NCBI RefSeq assembly: GCF_017426725.1
Contig: NZ_JAERMS010000003.1
Span: 1-64,000, forward strand
Direction of reading: 5' to 3'
Source: Prevotella illustrans
GTDB taxonomy: Bacteria > Bacteroidota > Bacteroidia > Bacteroidales > Bacteroidaceae
Length of the DNA stretch: 64,000 nucleotides
This document shows positions 36,659 to 46,171 of the stretch, piece after piece. The position numbers and the translations under genes were made by a program. How positions within the stretch are numbered: the first letter of the stretch is position 1; each line of letters starts with the position of its first letter. A model generated the notes under the pieces. It did not search any database, was not told the origin of the DNA, and saw nothing but the letters and a program-made list of their open reading frames with translations.

Positions 36659-36703
36659 ATTCGGAAACCGCTTTCCATTCGAGGTGGTTTCTGAATATTT
36701 TTT
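36659..36703 (+). terminator. Terminator after gltX
   Basis: An 11-bp stem with one G-T pair (36659-36669 with 36686-36696), then a T-run at 36698-36703. waaA starts 22 bases later, so it is either reached by read-through or has a promoter inside this terminator. Confidence 0.8.
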
Positions 36704-36724
36704 GTACAGTCAAAATCCAAAAGC

Positions 36725-37948
36725 GTGTATCAAATCGTCATTTATCTGTATCTGTTTGGCGTTGCCATAGCGAGTCTTTTTAACAAGAAAGTTAAGAAGA
36801 TGTGGGCCGGCGAACGCCGGGCTATTCGCGTTTTGAAAGAGAAAGTGGATCCTGAAGCACGCTATATTTGGTTCCATGCGGCTTCTTTGGGCGAGTTTGA
36901 GCAGGGCCGTCCGCTCATCGAAAGCATTCGTTCGCGTTATCCCGCGTACAAGATACTGCTCACGTTTTTTTCTCCTTCGGGCTATGAGGTGAGAAAAAAC
37001 TACGAGGGAGCTGACATAATCTGTTATCTTCCATTGGATACGATACGCAACGCACGCCGTTTCCTGCGGGCGGTAAGGCCCGAAATGGCCTTTTTCATCA
37101 AATACGAGTTTTGGTATAACTATCTTCATATCCTCAAACATCGCAATATTCCCGTCTATAGCGTGAGCAGTATCTTCCGTCCCGACCAGGTATTCTTCCG
37201 TTGGTATGGCACGCAATACGCCCGAGTGTTGAAGTGTTTCACGCATTTCTTCGTGCAGAACGAGGAGAGCAGGGAGCTTTTGGCCCGTTTGGGTATCACC
37301 GAGGTCGACGTTGTGGGTGACACCCGCTTCGACCGTGTGCTGCAAATCAAGGACGCCAGTAAGCGGTTGCCGCCGGTGGAGCGGTTTGTCAAGGACGCTC
37401 CCAAGGTGTTTGTGGCCGGTTCTTCATGGCCTCCCGATGAGGAAATCTTCATTCATTACTTCCTGAAACACCCTGACTGGAAGCTCATCGTGGCTCCCCA
37501 CGTCATCGGTGAAAGCCATCTGACCCAGATTCAAAGCCTTCTGAAAGGGCGAAAGGTCGTCCGCTATACGCGAGCGACCCTCGAACAAGTGGCCGAAGCC
37601 GACGTCCTGATTATCGATTGCTTCGGTCTGTTGTCGTCCATCTACCATTATGCCACCGTGGCGTACGTGGGTGGCGGCTTCGGTGTGGGTATTCACAATG
37701 TGCTGGAGGCCGCCGTGTGGAACATTCCCGTGCTTTTCGGCCCCAACAACAAGCGTTTTCAGGAAGCCCAAGGCCTGTTGCGGGCCGGTGGAGGCTTTGA
37801 GGTTGCCGACGCACGATCGTTTGCCGATTTGATGCAAGCGTTTGAAGCCGACGCCGACTATATGAAAACAGCCGGCGATGAAGCCGGCCGTTATGTTCTC
37901 GGCCGTGCGGGAGCGTCGGCCAAAATTCTTTCAAAGATTACTTTGTAG
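36725..37948 (+). CDS. waaA: 3-deoxy-D-manno-octulosonic acid transferase
   Basis: WaaA (KdtA, GT30) adds Kdo to lipid A precursor at the cytoplasmic face of the inner membrane. The 407-aa protein begins at a GTG, has an N-terminal anchor, and shows WFHAASLGEFEQG, TFFSPSGYEVRKNY, VVGDTRFDRV, VAGSSWPPDEE and YVGGGFGVGIHNVLEAA, all conserved. Its 3' end overlaps the acyltransferase by 11 bases in convergent orientation. Confidence 0.95.
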   Translation: MYQIVIYLYLFGVAIASLFNKKVKKMWAGERRAIRVLKEKVDPEARYIWFHAASLGEFEQGRPLIESIRSRYPAYKILLTFFSPSGYEVRKNYEGADIICYLPLDTIRNARRFLRAVRPEMAFFIKYEFWYNYLHILKHRNIPVYSVSSIFRPDQVFFRWYGTQYARVLKCFTHFFVQNEESRELLARLGITEVDVVGDTRFDRVLQIKDASKRLPPVERFVKDAPKVFVAGSSWPPDEEIFIHYFLKHPDWKLIVAPHVIGESHLTQIQSLLKGRKVVRYTRATLEQVAEADVLIIDCFGLLSSIYHYATVAYVGGGFGVGIHNVLEAAVWNIPVLFGPNNKRFQEAQGLLRAGGGFEVADARSFADLMQAFEADADYMKTAGDEAGRYVLGRAGASAKILSKITL

Positions 37949-39104
37949 TGGTCTTCCGGTTGAGCCATTTGCGAACCGGAAGATCGAAAAACCTAAACAG
38001 CAAGTAGGCCAGAGCGATGTTTCCGGCCATCACGACGACCGAAAGCCAGGGGCATGCACTGAAAGTGTAGACCTCGTGGCGTATCATCCACGCGTAGAAA
38101 AGATACATGAACGGATAGTGGATGATGTACAGCGGGAACGAAATGTCGCCCAAGAACCGGCATATCCGTGTGGAACGGCGGTCGGTCGTCGTGCCCGAAG
38201 CGCCTATCCACACGATGGCGGGAAACACAAGGATGATGCAGGCAGCCTCGAACAGGCCGTTCCGGCAGAAAGGTTCGTTCCCATTGATGTAGGGAACGGC
38301 AAAGAGCAGCAGCATGACAAGCGAGCAAAGCCAGAACGCGCCACGCGTTTTCACGGGCCTGAACACCCGCGAAAGCAGCATGCCCGCCGTATAGGGGAAC
38401 ATCATTCGCAGCATGCCGCCCCAGAAATTCAGGCCGTCGAGCGTCCAACCCACGCCGAACGATCCCGTGCCGGTCGCGTCGCTCATCGTGAACCATGCCA
38501 GCAATAAGCCCAGTACGGCAGTGAGCACCGCCAACACCTTGGTTGACAACTTGTGAATGAACAGCGCGTAGAGAATATTGCCGATGTATTCGAAGAACAG
38601 CGACCACGCCGGCCCGTTCAATGAGAACATTTCGGCATTGCCCCGCACGTCGTAACTGCTGCCCGGAGCGGCCGGAATCATGAATAGCGTGCACAGCAAT
38701 GCCAGCATGCTGAGCGACAGCGGCACCGACGTTCCATCCCATCTGACGCTGCCTTGCAGCAGAAACGTCGCCAGGCCGATGACCGCTCCCATGACCACCA
38801 TGGGGTGCAGGCGAATCAATCGGCGGCGGAAGAACTCCCGTTTGGTGAATCCTCGCTGCCAGCGGTCGTCGTAGGCGTAACCGATGACAAAGCCCGAGAG
38901 GATGAAGAAGAAGTCCACCGCCAGATAACCGTGGTTGAACTGCACGACGCTACCGTCGCTTACGCCGTTCACGTAGCCCGCAAAGCCGAAGCCTTCGTTC
39001 ACGTGATACCATAAAACCAACAGGGCGGCGACGCCTCGAAGGCCGTCGAGCAGTTGATAGTGGGGCTTGCTGTCGGCAAACACCACGGCTGAATGAGATT
39101 CCAT
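37938..39104 (-). CDS. Acyltransferase family 3 membrane protein
   Basis: A 388-aa integral membrane protein of the acyltransferase-3 family, which adds acyl groups to sugars on surface polysaccharides or lipids. The N-terminal LDGLRGVAALLVLWYHV is the hallmark, with the catalytic His at its end, and DFFFILSGFVIGYAYDDR follows. About ten hydrophobic segments span the rest. The acceptor cannot be read from sequence. It converges on waaA, which may hint at an envelope role, but they are not co-transcribed. Confidence 0.9.
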   Translation of the reverse strand: MESHSAVVFADSKPHYQLLDGLRGVAALLVLWYHVNEGFGFAGYVNGVSDGSVVQFNHGYLAVDFFFILSGFVIGYAYDDRWQRGFTKREFFRRRLIRLHPMVVMGAVIGLATFLLQGSVRWDGTSVPLSLSMLALLCTLFMIPAAPGSSYDVRGNAEMFSLNGPAWSLFFEYIGNILYALFIHKLSTKVLAVLTAVLGLLLAWFTMSDATGTGSFGVGWTLDGLNFWGGMLRMMFPYTAGMLLSRVFRPVKTRGAFWLCSLVMLLLFAVPYINGNEPFCRNGLFEAACIILVFPAIVWIGASGTTTDRRSTRICRFLGDISFPLYIIHYPFMYLFYAWMIRHEVYTFSACPWLSVVVMAGNIALAYLLFRFFDLPVRKWLNRKTTTK

Positions 39105-39188
39105 TGTGTTCTGTTTCGTTTAAAGAGATACTTGCGAGAAAAGTCTGTCATCCGTTTCGCGACAGCTTTCTCAACCCGCTTGAGAGGG

Positions 39189-39196
39189 CAAAGATA
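39189..39196 (-). promoter_or_regulatory. Promoter -7 box for the acyltransferase gene
   Basis: The minus strand reads TATCTTTG, 85 bases before the ATG, in the 215-base divergent gap with the M16 peptidase gene. Confidence 0.5.
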
Positions 39197-39271
39197 CAAT
39201 CTTTTTAGCCAAAAATGTATAAAAACGAATTGAAAAACCTGTCTTTTAGCGTCACATTGTCATAATTATGC

Positions 39272-39279
39272 TACTTTTG
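39272..39279 (+). promoter_or_regulatory. Promoter -7 box for the M16 peptidase gene
   Basis: TACTTTTG, matching TAnnTTTG, 41 bases before the ATG at 39320. No clear -33 element. Confidence 0.5.
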
Positions 39280-39319
39280 ATACGGCTTGTTTCCATTGAC
39301 TAATCAATTTTCTTGATTT

Positions 39320-42205
39320 ATGAAACGCATTCTTCTTTTTTCCTTTTTGTGCCTGACTATCGGTCGGTCGTGGGCAAATGCCCCCCAATCCCTGCGCGTC
39401 ATCGAAAAAAACTTGGCCAACGGACTGACCGTTTGGCTCAATCCCGACGACAGCCAAGCTAAGGTCATCGGCTATGTTGTCGTGCGGGCCGGTGCCCGAG
39501 ACTGCCCCAATACGGGCATAGCTCATTACTTCGAGCATATCATGTTCAAAGGCACGCAGACCATCGGCACGACCGATTACGCTAAGGAAAAGCCTTTCCT
39601 CGACCAAATCGCACGGCAATATGACGCCCTCTCGCGCACGACCGATTTACAGCAGCGTCGACATATTCAGCAGGAAATCAACCAACTGAATCGTCAGGCG
39701 GCCGTTTACGCTATTCCCAATGAGTTCTCCAAACTGCTCACCCATTACGGGGGCAGTCGCGTCAACGCCTTTACGAGCCTTGATGAAACCGTCTATCACA
39801 GCGAGTTTGCTCCCCAATACCTGCGCCAGTGGTGTGCTCTCAACAGCGAACGCTTCCTGCAGCCCGTCTTTCGGCTGTTTCAGAGCGAGCTTGAAACGGT
39901 ATATGAAGAGAAAAACCGGGCCGCCGACGATTTCGGACGCAGCCTGATGGAACGCGCTCAGGAGCTTATTTTCAGAGGCAGTAGCTATGGTTATCCGGTT
40001 ATCGGCAGCACAGAGAATCTGAAGAATCCCCGTCTTTCCGATATGGAAGCCTTTTTCAGAAAGTATTATGTGGCCAATAACATGGCGCTGATTCTGTGTG
40101 GTAAGTTCGACGCAGATTCCGTTATGCCGCTGCTTGAACAGACTTTCGGCCGTATTCGCAGCGGTGCGGTGCCCCATAGGGCCGACATCGGTCTGGCTCC
40201 TTTCAGTCCCAAGAAGGCGTTGAGCCTGAAAATACCCTTCCCGTTGGTCAAGGCTACAGCCTTGGTGTTTCGTGGTCCGAAGCCTTATAGCCCCGATTAT
40301 CTGACTGCCCAATTAGCGATGGGCCTCTTGAGCAACCGCAATGGCAGTGGGCTGGTAGACTCGCTGATGAGCCATCACAAGCTGATGTACGCCATGGCGG
40401 CGGCCGATCCTATCACGTTTACCAAGGAAGCGGGGCTGATGGGGTTGCTGGCAGTGCCCAGAATACCCTTTGGAACGAAGCGGAAGGCCGAGCTGCTGCT
40501 GTGGGAGCAAATCAATAAGCTTCGCAACGGACAGTTTTCAGAGGAGGCTTTGGCTGCGTCTAAACTCGAATACCAAAAGGAACTGGCCCAACGGCTGGAG
40601 AAACTCGACAGGCGCATCAATGCCATGGCCGACGTCTATTCGGGAGGAACGAGTTGGCATGCTTATTTGCAGGCCGTGGAACGTTTGCCGCAGTTGACCA
40701 AAGCGGACGTTGTGGCATTTTGCCGGCAGTATTTTGCCGACCAATATCTTGTCATCCACAAGAAATTCGGCCATTATAAGAAAGACCGAATCGCCAAGCC
40801 ACCCTATCAGCCTGTGCAGACAGCGGACGAAAACCAGTCGTCGGCTTTCACCAAACAGCTGGCTCTGTTGCCCACACAGGAGCTTTCGCCTCGCTTCGTC
40901 GATTTCCAAACCGACGTAGACCGTGCGAGCTTGCCCCCCAACGGCATGCTTTATACTACGCCTAATCCGCTGAACGACATTTTTGAGCTGACTCTCACTT
41001 GGCATCAGCTGCATGGCGATAAGCCCATTCATCAGATGAATGACCTCTTCGACTATCTCGGTACGACGTCGCTTGGCAAGCAGGCCTTTGCCAAACTGCT
41101 GCAAGGTCAGGGCACAACGCTTACCGGGAGTTACGACTACCGAAAGATGACACTGCGGCTGACAGGACTCGACCATAATCTGGAAGCCTCGTTGAGGCTC
41201 TTGTCCGACCTGTTGGCGCATCCTAAGACCGAAGCCCGGTTTATGGAAGCGGCTCGCAAGGATGCCCGTTTGGGCGATAAATACTTCGGTCGCGATATGA
41301 ACGACATCGTGACAGCTATGTTGCTGCGCATCGGGAAGGGAGAGAAGGCGCTGCTGTCGTATGGCATGCGCACGGCCGAATTGAGCAGGCTGAAGAATGC
41401 CGATATGGAAATGGCGTTCAAACAAGCGCAGCAGGGCCGGCTGACGGCCTGTTATACGGGGCGTCTTTCGACCGATTCGGTGGCGCGAATGTTGCGCCGA
41501 TTCTTGCCGGCTACTGACCGCACGGCCTACGAAGAAGATGATTTCGACGCCATGCCGGTGACCACGCCCATTGTCTATGTTTACGACAAACCCGATGCCC
41601 GACAGACCATGGTGGGCACATACGCGGTGTTGCCGCCGCTGTCATCAACGGAAACAGAGGCGAAATTTACTGTTTGGCAGAACTATTTCAGCAACGGTGG
41701 CCTCAATTCGGTGCTCTTCCGTGAGCTGCGCGACCTGCGTTCGTTGGTCTATTCGAGTCAGGGAATAACGCTCAAGCGTGCCCACAAGTCTTCGGAAGAT
41801 AAGCCCTTCGCTTTCTTTACGCTTGCTGGTACGCAGACAGACAAGGCAATGACGACATTACTGCTCATCGATAGTCTCCAGACCCACATGCCTTGGAACG
41901 AGCAAGACCTGCTGACGGCGCGCCAGTCGTGCGTGAATGCTGTCAACAACGCTTGTCCCAATTTCCGTGAGCGCCCTGCGTACGTGGGCGGACAGGAACT
42001 TTGCGGCTATACGCAAGACCCCGATAGCGCACTGACGGAGGCCATTCGCCGCATCACACCTGCAGCCGTTCGCGACTATTACGATGCTTCCGTGAAGGTG
42101 GCACCCCGTTCCTACTTTGTTATCGGTAATCTCAAAGCCATCGACCGCACGGCATTGCGTAGGCTGGGGCGTGTCGTAGAGTGGAAAAAGGAGGATATAA
42201 GGTGA
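39320..42205 (+). CDS. M16 family zinc metallopeptidase, two-module, secreted
   Basis: The 961-aa protein has a signal peptide (MKRILLFSFLCLTIGRSWA) and two M16 modules. The first carries the inverted zinc motif HYFEH at residues 69-73 and the downstream ELETVYEEKNRA with the third ligand Glu near 190-197. The second module (about 520-950) lacks HxxEH and should be the inactive, substrate-clamping half. A periplasmic peptide-degrading role is family-based inference. Confidence 0.92.
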   Translation: MKRILLFSFLCLTIGRSWANAPQSLRVIEKNLANGLTVWLNPDDSQAKVIGYVVVRAGARDCPNTGIAHYFEHIMFKGTQTIGTTDYAKEKPFLDQIARQYDALSRTTDLQQRRHIQQEINQLNRQAAVYAIPNEFSKLLTHYGGSRVNAFTSLDETVYHSEFAPQYLRQWCALNSERFLQPVFRLFQSELETVYEEKNRAADDFGRSLMERAQELIFRGSSYGYPVIGSTENLKNPRLSDMEAFFRKYYVANNMALILCGKFDADSVMPLLEQTFGRIRSGAVPHRADIGLAPFSPKKALSLKIPFPLVKATALVFRGPKPYSPDYLTAQLAMGLLSNRNGSGLVDSLMSHHKLMYAMAAADPITFTKEAGLMGLLAVPRIPFGTKRKAELLLWEQINKLRNGQFSEEALAASKLEYQKELAQRLEKLDRRINAMADVYSGGTSWHAYLQAVERLPQLTKADVVAFCRQYFADQYLVIHKKFGHYKKDRIAKPPYQPVQTADENQSSAFTKQLALLPTQELSPRFVDFQTDVDRASLPPNGMLYTTPNPLNDIFELTLTWHQLHGDKPIHQMNDLFDYLGTTSLGKQAFAKLLQGQGTTLTGSYDYRKMTLRLTGLDHNLEASLRLLSDLLAHPKTEARFMEAARKDARLGDKYFGRDMNDIVTAMLLRIGKGEKALLSYGMRTAELSRLKNADMEMAFKQAQQGRLTACYTGRLSTDSVARMLRRFLPATDRTAYEEDDFDAMPVTTPIVYVYDKPDARQTMVGTYAVLPPLSSTETEAKFTVWQNYFSNGGLNSVLFRELRDLRSLVYSSQGITLKRAHKSSEDKPFAFFTLAGTQTDKAMTTLLLIDSLQTHMPWNEQDLLTARQSCVNAVNNACPNFRERPAYVGGQELCGYTQDPDSALTEAIRRITPAAVRDYYDASVKVAPRSYFVIGNLKAIDRTALRRLGRVVEWKKEDIR

Positions 42206-42255
42206 AAGTGGGCTTAAAAACCAGAATCGGAACGTGATGAGTCGTGCCCACTTTC
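42204..42255 (+). terminator. Hairpin overlapping the M16 stop codon
   Basis: A perfect 10-bp inverted repeat (42204-42213 with 42246-42255) whose left arm includes the last two bases of the TGA stop, followed by TTTCC. The loop is 32 bases, and the T-run is modest. Confidence 0.6.
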
Positions 42256-42420
42256 TTTCCGCGCCATTCATCCCCTTGCATATCACTTTGTCGCCTTTGT
42301 TTATTCAAAAGCCGGGTAATTTGTAAACTTTTGTTCACTAAAAAGCGATCTTTTTTTTCGCACCATTTAGCGTTTGAAATCTCGTTTTTGTGAGATAAAA
42401 TCTCGCAAAAAAGGATACTG

Positions 42421-42682
42421 GTACGTCAAAGCATAACTTTTGCGAGGTCAAAGCATAGCTTTTACACGCTCAAAGGGCTGCTTTTACATGCCGAAAAGGC
42501 TGCGATGATAGGCAAAAAGCAGGCTAAAATGAGGGTTTTAGAAGCTGAAATGGAGGGTGAAAAAAGAGAAATGATTGATTATCAGCATGTTATTAAAAAC
42601 GCAAATAATCGGCTTTTTTCGAGTCAATCGCCGATTATTTTGAAATAACGCAGCCAGTAAAGGCCTTTTGTAAAGATAATTC
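42421..42682. repeat. Intergenic repeat locus C (GCATAGC family)
   Basis: In the convergent 496-base gap between the M16 and transporter genes. It has AAAGCATAGC at 42450-42459, an AAAGCATAAC variant at 42428-42437, AAAGGGCTGCTTT at 42472-42484 (shared with locus D), and a TGATTATCAGC box near 42576. Positions 42443-42470 are identical to 30804-30831. An 11-bp hairpin (42603-42613 with 42630-42640) and TGTAAAGATAATTC at 42669-42682 (shared with locus A) complete it. Confidence 0.8.
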
Positions 42683-42701
42683 CGAGTTGCCGGGGCGTGG
42701 T

Positions 42702-44015
42702 TTATGCCCGCGCCCGTTGCCATGTTCTGGCACCATACCAGCATACCACGGCGAAGCAAAGCAACGGCAGCAGGAACGAAACATTGACGGCAGGCAGGCC
42801 GAAGACGATGCCTTGATCGATGATGGCAGCTTGGGCGGGGGGGAGTACCGAACCGCCGAGGATGCTCATGATGAGGCCCGCGGCCCCGAATTTGGCATCA
42901 TCTCCCAGTCCGGTGAGCGCAATGCCGTAGATGGTGGGGAACATCAGCGACATGCAGGCTGATACGGCCACGAGGCAATAGAGCCCTCGGATGTCCTGAA
43001 AGACAATGACGCCCACGGTGAGCAGTCCGCCTAAGCCGGCCAAGAGCGCCAGCAGTTTGCCGGGATTAATGAACCGCAGGAGGTAGGTACACACGAAACG
43101 ACTGCTGCAGAAGAGCACCATGGCCACAATGTTGTATTGCTGCGAGAGCACCTCGGCGCCCTTTTCGTCCATGCCTTGGTTCATGAAAATGCGGGTGCCG
43201 TACTGGATAATGAAAGTCCAACACATGATTTGGGCACCCACATAGAAGAATTGGGCCACCACGCCTTCCCTGTATTTCGGAATGGAAAGTACGTTTCGGA
43301 TAGATTGTCTGACGCTAATTTTCTTGTCGGTGTCGCCTAAGCGGGGCATGCGTGTAAAACTGAAAAACAGCAGCATGACCAGTATCATTGCGCCGATGAA
43401 GACGTATGGGGCGATGAGGACGGCCAGATCGGAGGTCTTCATGGCCTCAAACTCGGAGTTGGAGAGTGTGGCTCGAGTGCCCGAGTCCATCGGGTTGAGG
43501 CGTGCCTGAATAAAGTGCATGGCCACGTACATGCCTAAGAGCGACCCGATGGGGTTGAACGACTGCGCCAGATTGAGCCGACGGGTGGCCGTTTCTTCGG
43601 GCCCCATCTGCAAGATGTAAGGGTTTGCGCTTGTTTCGAGGAACGACAGGCCGCAGGTAAGGATGAAGTAAGCCAGCAGGAAGGGGTAGTAGCTGCCGCT
43701 CATCTTGGCCGGATAGAACAGCAGCGCGCCCATGGCGTAGAGTGCCAGCCCCAACATGATACCCGCCTTGTAAGAGTGGCGGCGGATAAAGAGGGCTGCC
43801 GGCAGGGCCATAGCGAAGTAGCCGCCGTAAAAAGCCAGTTGGACGAGGGCTCCATCGGTTACGCTCATGCGGAAAATCTTGGAAAAAGCCTTCACCATAG
43901 GGTTGGTGATGTCGTTGGCGAAGCCCCATAGGGCGAAACAAGTGGTGACCAGAATAAAAGGAATCAGGTAGCTGATTCCGTCTTTTGTGAGCAGTGTTTT
44001 CTTGCTTTCTTTCAT
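42702..44015 (-). CDS. FucP-type sugar MFS transporter
   Basis: The 437-aa inner-membrane protein belongs to the FHS (fucose-galactose-glucose:H+ symporter) branch of the major facilitator superfamily. Diagnostic stretches are CFALWGFANDITNPMVKAF (about 21-39), FLETSANPYILQMGP and ALTGLGDDAKFGAAGL. Twelve membrane segments are expected. I take the ATG at 44015 (MKESKKTLL), because an ATG at 44108 lies on the promoter. Sugar specificity is unknown. Confidence 0.92.
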   Translation of the reverse strand: MKESKKTLLTKDGISYLIPFILVTTCFALWGFANDITNPMVKAFSKIFRMSVTDGALVQLAFYGGYFAMALPAALFIRRHSYKAGIMLGLALYAMGALLFYPAKMSGSYYPFLLAYFILTCGLSFLETSANPYILQMGPEETATRRLNLAQSFNPIGSLLGMYVAMHFIQARLNPMDSGTRATLSNSEFEAMKTSDLAVLIAPYVFIGAMILVMLLFFSFTRMPRLGDTDKKISVRQSIRNVLSIPKYREGVVAQFFYVGAQIMCWTFIIQYGTRIFMNQGMDEKGAEVLSQQYNIVAMVLFCSSRFVCTYLLRFINPGKLLALLAGLGGLLTVGVIVFQDIRGLYCLVAVSACMSLMFPTIYGIALTGLGDDAKFGAAGLIMSILGGSVLPPAQAAIIDQGIVFGLPAVNVSFLLPLLCFAVVCWYGARTWQRARA

Positions 44016-44105
44016 TTTTGACAGTGTGCTAAGGGATTCCTTTCTCCTCTCAAAATAAGAGATATAAACCAGTAAAAAGCGGAATCCTTTAGTGATTATG
44101 TGTTG

Positions 44106-44113
44106 CAAAAGTA
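44106..44113 (-). promoter_or_regulatory. Promoter -7 box for the sugar transporter
   Basis: The minus strand reads TACTTTTG. It overlaps the upstream ATG at 44108, which argues for the 44015 start. Confidence 0.55.
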
Positions 44114-44302
44114 GGAAAAATGATGCTTTGGTGGTCTCGTTTTACGTATATTAACACTGCGTGCGCCCTTTTTCCGCATGTTTTCTATGGCTGTCGTGGG
44201 GGAAAAGACTGCCGTTTCCGTCATTAACGGTAGGAAGTGACGGGGCGGACGGAGGGCTTTCGCCCTGCCGCCACATGAACATACTCTGATAAAATATGAA
44301 TA

Positions 44303-45052
44303 ATGAAGCATAAATCGTGTTTTTCAACCTTGGTATTGTCGGCGTTTTTGATGATGACAGGGCTGCTGCCGTGCGGCGCGCAGTCGATGAATCTGGACTC
44401 TCTGACGCGTGTCAACAACCGGCATGACCCATTGCCGAAGCTCTCTGCCACGTTGCAGGCGGGCTTTAACGTAAGTTCCGATGCCAGTGTCGCCTGGGAA
44501 TTGGGCGCGGCTTGGTATCCCATGACCTACGCGGGTTTGAGTCTGTCGCTGGAGTTGGACGACAACAAGGGTAAAAAAGGCCTGTTGGTGAGTACGGATA
44601 ATGGCCGTGAGGAGTATGATTCCGAACGCGTCATACGGCTCAACCTGCATCCTTCGCTCGCTTTTCGTACGCCACGGCTGTGGATAGGACGCCGTCGTAG
44701 CGTGGGCGTGATGTTGGAATGCAATCCCGGATTGGTCCTTTCGTTTCCCCGTAACGACAGCAAGTGGGTCGATTCGTGGCCTTTTGGTGAAGAAGTAACG
44801 GAGATAAACGGCAGGAAAGCATACAGACGCCGCCACCTGAAGAACCGTGATGGCGAGTGGCTGGCCTGGCGGGTGCGCACCGCTTTGAGTTTTTGTACCG
44901 ACGATGGCGCCATCTCCATTGGTTACAGCGTGTCTAACTACGACATCAATTCGTGTCGGAACAACCTCTATTATCAAGGTAAACGGGTGGGAGGCGTTGA
45001 CCATTTGAGCATGACTCGCTCGCTCTTTATCTCTCTTTCGGCCTTTTTCTGA
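44303..45052 (+). CDS. Predicted small outer-membrane barrel, unknown
   Basis: A 249-aa protein I do not recognise by name. It has a signal peptide (MKHKSCFSTLVLSAFLMMTGLLPCGA), alternating amphipathic strands and a last residue Phe (LFISLSAFF), the pattern of an outer-membrane barrel. The Arg/Lys-rich mid-section (RRRHLKNRDGEWL) would be a loop. It is a single gene followed by a strong hairpin, between the transporter and the DUF3737 gene. Confidence 0.65.
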   Translation: MKHKSCFSTLVLSAFLMMTGLLPCGAQSMNLDSLTRVNNRHDPLPKLSATLQAGFNVSSDASVAWELGAAWYPMTYAGLSLSLELDDNKGKKGLLVSTDNGREEYDSERVIRLNLHPSLAFRTPRLWIGRRRSVGVMLECNPGLVLSFPRNDSKWVDSWPFGEEVTEINGRKAYRRRHLKNRDGEWLAWRVRTALSFCTDDGAISIGYSVSNYDINSCRNNLYYQGKRVGGVDHLSMTRSLFISLSAFF

Positions 45053-45112
45053 CGTTATGATGGCGACGCGACGCGATCGATCGTGGCGTTTCATTTACTT
45101 CGTTGTCATTCT

Positions 45113-45144
45113 GCCGGATTGCGTCAGCCATGGCGCAATCCGGC
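45113..45144 (+). terminator. Hairpin after the barrel gene
   Basis: A perfect 11-bp, GC-rich stem (45113-45123 with 45134-45144) around a 10-base loop, about 60 bases past the stop. T-content beyond it is moderate. Confidence 0.7.
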
Positions 45145-45156
45145 CGTTGTTTGTTG

Positions 45157-45183
45157 TTGTTTGGCATGTTTTTTGTACTTTTG
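45157..45183 (+). promoter_or_regulatory. Promoter of the DUF3737 gene
   Basis: TACTTTTG at 45176-45183 matches the -7 box. The nearest suitably spaced -33 element is a GTTG about 19 bases upstream, in a T/G-rich run, so that half is weak. Confidence 0.5.
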
Positions 45184-45235
45184 CTATTCATAATGAAAGG
45201 ATGATTTTTTAATTAAAGATTTATGTAACTCAAAA

Positions 45236-46114
45236 ATGGAGATAATTAAGAATCAGGAGTTTGGCGGTGAACGTCCACTCTTTGGGATAACAGACACGCG
45301 TTTAGAGCATATAACCATCGTAGATGGTGAGTCGGGCGTCAAATGTTGTAAGAATTTGGAGTGTGATTCTTCCGAGTTCTATGGCAAATACCCTTGGTGG
45401 CATGTAGACGGATCGGTCATTACGAACTGCTATTTTGCGCCCGAAAGCCGGTCGGCCATCTGGTATAGCGACAATATGGTGATGAAAGACTGCGTGATCG
45501 ACGGCCCGAAGTTCTTCCGAGAGATGAAGAATCTGGAGTTGGAAAACGTGAAGATAACCGATGCCGACGAAACCTTCTGGAAGGTGGATGGGCTGAAACT
45601 GAAGAACGTAGAACTGCATGAGGGCACTTATCCTTTCATGTTTTCAAAGAATATTTATGTAGACGGGCTGGTGAGTGACGCTAAATACGTGTTTCAGTAT
45701 TGTGAAAACGTAGAGGTGCATCATGCCAAGATTACGACGAAAGATAGTTTTTGGGAGTGCGAAAACGTGACGGTGTACGATTCGGAACTCGACGGTGAGT
45801 ATCTGGCGTGGCACTCTAAGAACGTGAAACTGGTGCGTTGCCACATCAGCGGTGAGCAACCTTTGTGCTATCTTGATAGTATCACGCTGGAGGATTGCAC
45901 CTTCGATGCTGCCTGCGACCGTACTTTTGAGGATTGTCGCAATATCAACGCGACCATTCGTGGCAAGATAACGGAGATAAAGAACCCCATCAGTGGGCGT
46001 ATCGTGGCCGATGAAGTAGGTCGGATAACCTATGATGCCTTTGCCAAGGGCAGGGATTGCGAGATTGTAAGCCGTAGCTGCTCCTCCCAAGAGTCGTCAA
46101 GTCTGGCGGAATAA
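45236..46114 (+). CDS. DUF3737 family beta-helix protein
   Basis: A 292-aa cytosolic protein, matching DUF3737, with repeated turns of about 20 residues rich in aromatic and Asp/Asn positions (CKNLECDSSEFYGKYPWWHV, VDGLKLKNVELHEGTYPF, CENVTVYDSELDGEYLAWH). This pattern suggests a right-handed beta-helix. Molecular function is unknown. It is followed 57 bases later by a MalY-type enzyme, and the pairing may be an operon. Confidence 0.85.
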   Translation: MEIIKNQEFGGERPLFGITDTRLEHITIVDGESGVKCCKNLECDSSEFYGKYPWWHVDGSVITNCYFAPESRSAIWYSDNMVMKDCVIDGPKFFREMKNLELENVKITDADETFWKVDGLKLKNVELHEGTYPFMFSKNIYVDGLVSDAKYVFQYCENVEVHHAKITTKDSFWECENVTVYDSELDGEYLAWHSKNVKLVRCHISGEQPLCYLDSITLEDCTFDAACDRTFEDCRNINATIRGKITEIKNPISGRIVADEVGRITYDAFAKGRDCEIVSRSCSSQESSSLAE

Positions 46115-46171
46115 AGCAGACGAAAGGTGGGGATACTTGCACATTGAATATTTGATACTTTACATCATATT

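Noticed and set aside
44016-44108. Longer N-terminus for the sugar transporter
   Set aside because: The upstream ATG overlaps a TAnnTTTG promoter box and the extra 31 residues do not resemble FHS transporters.
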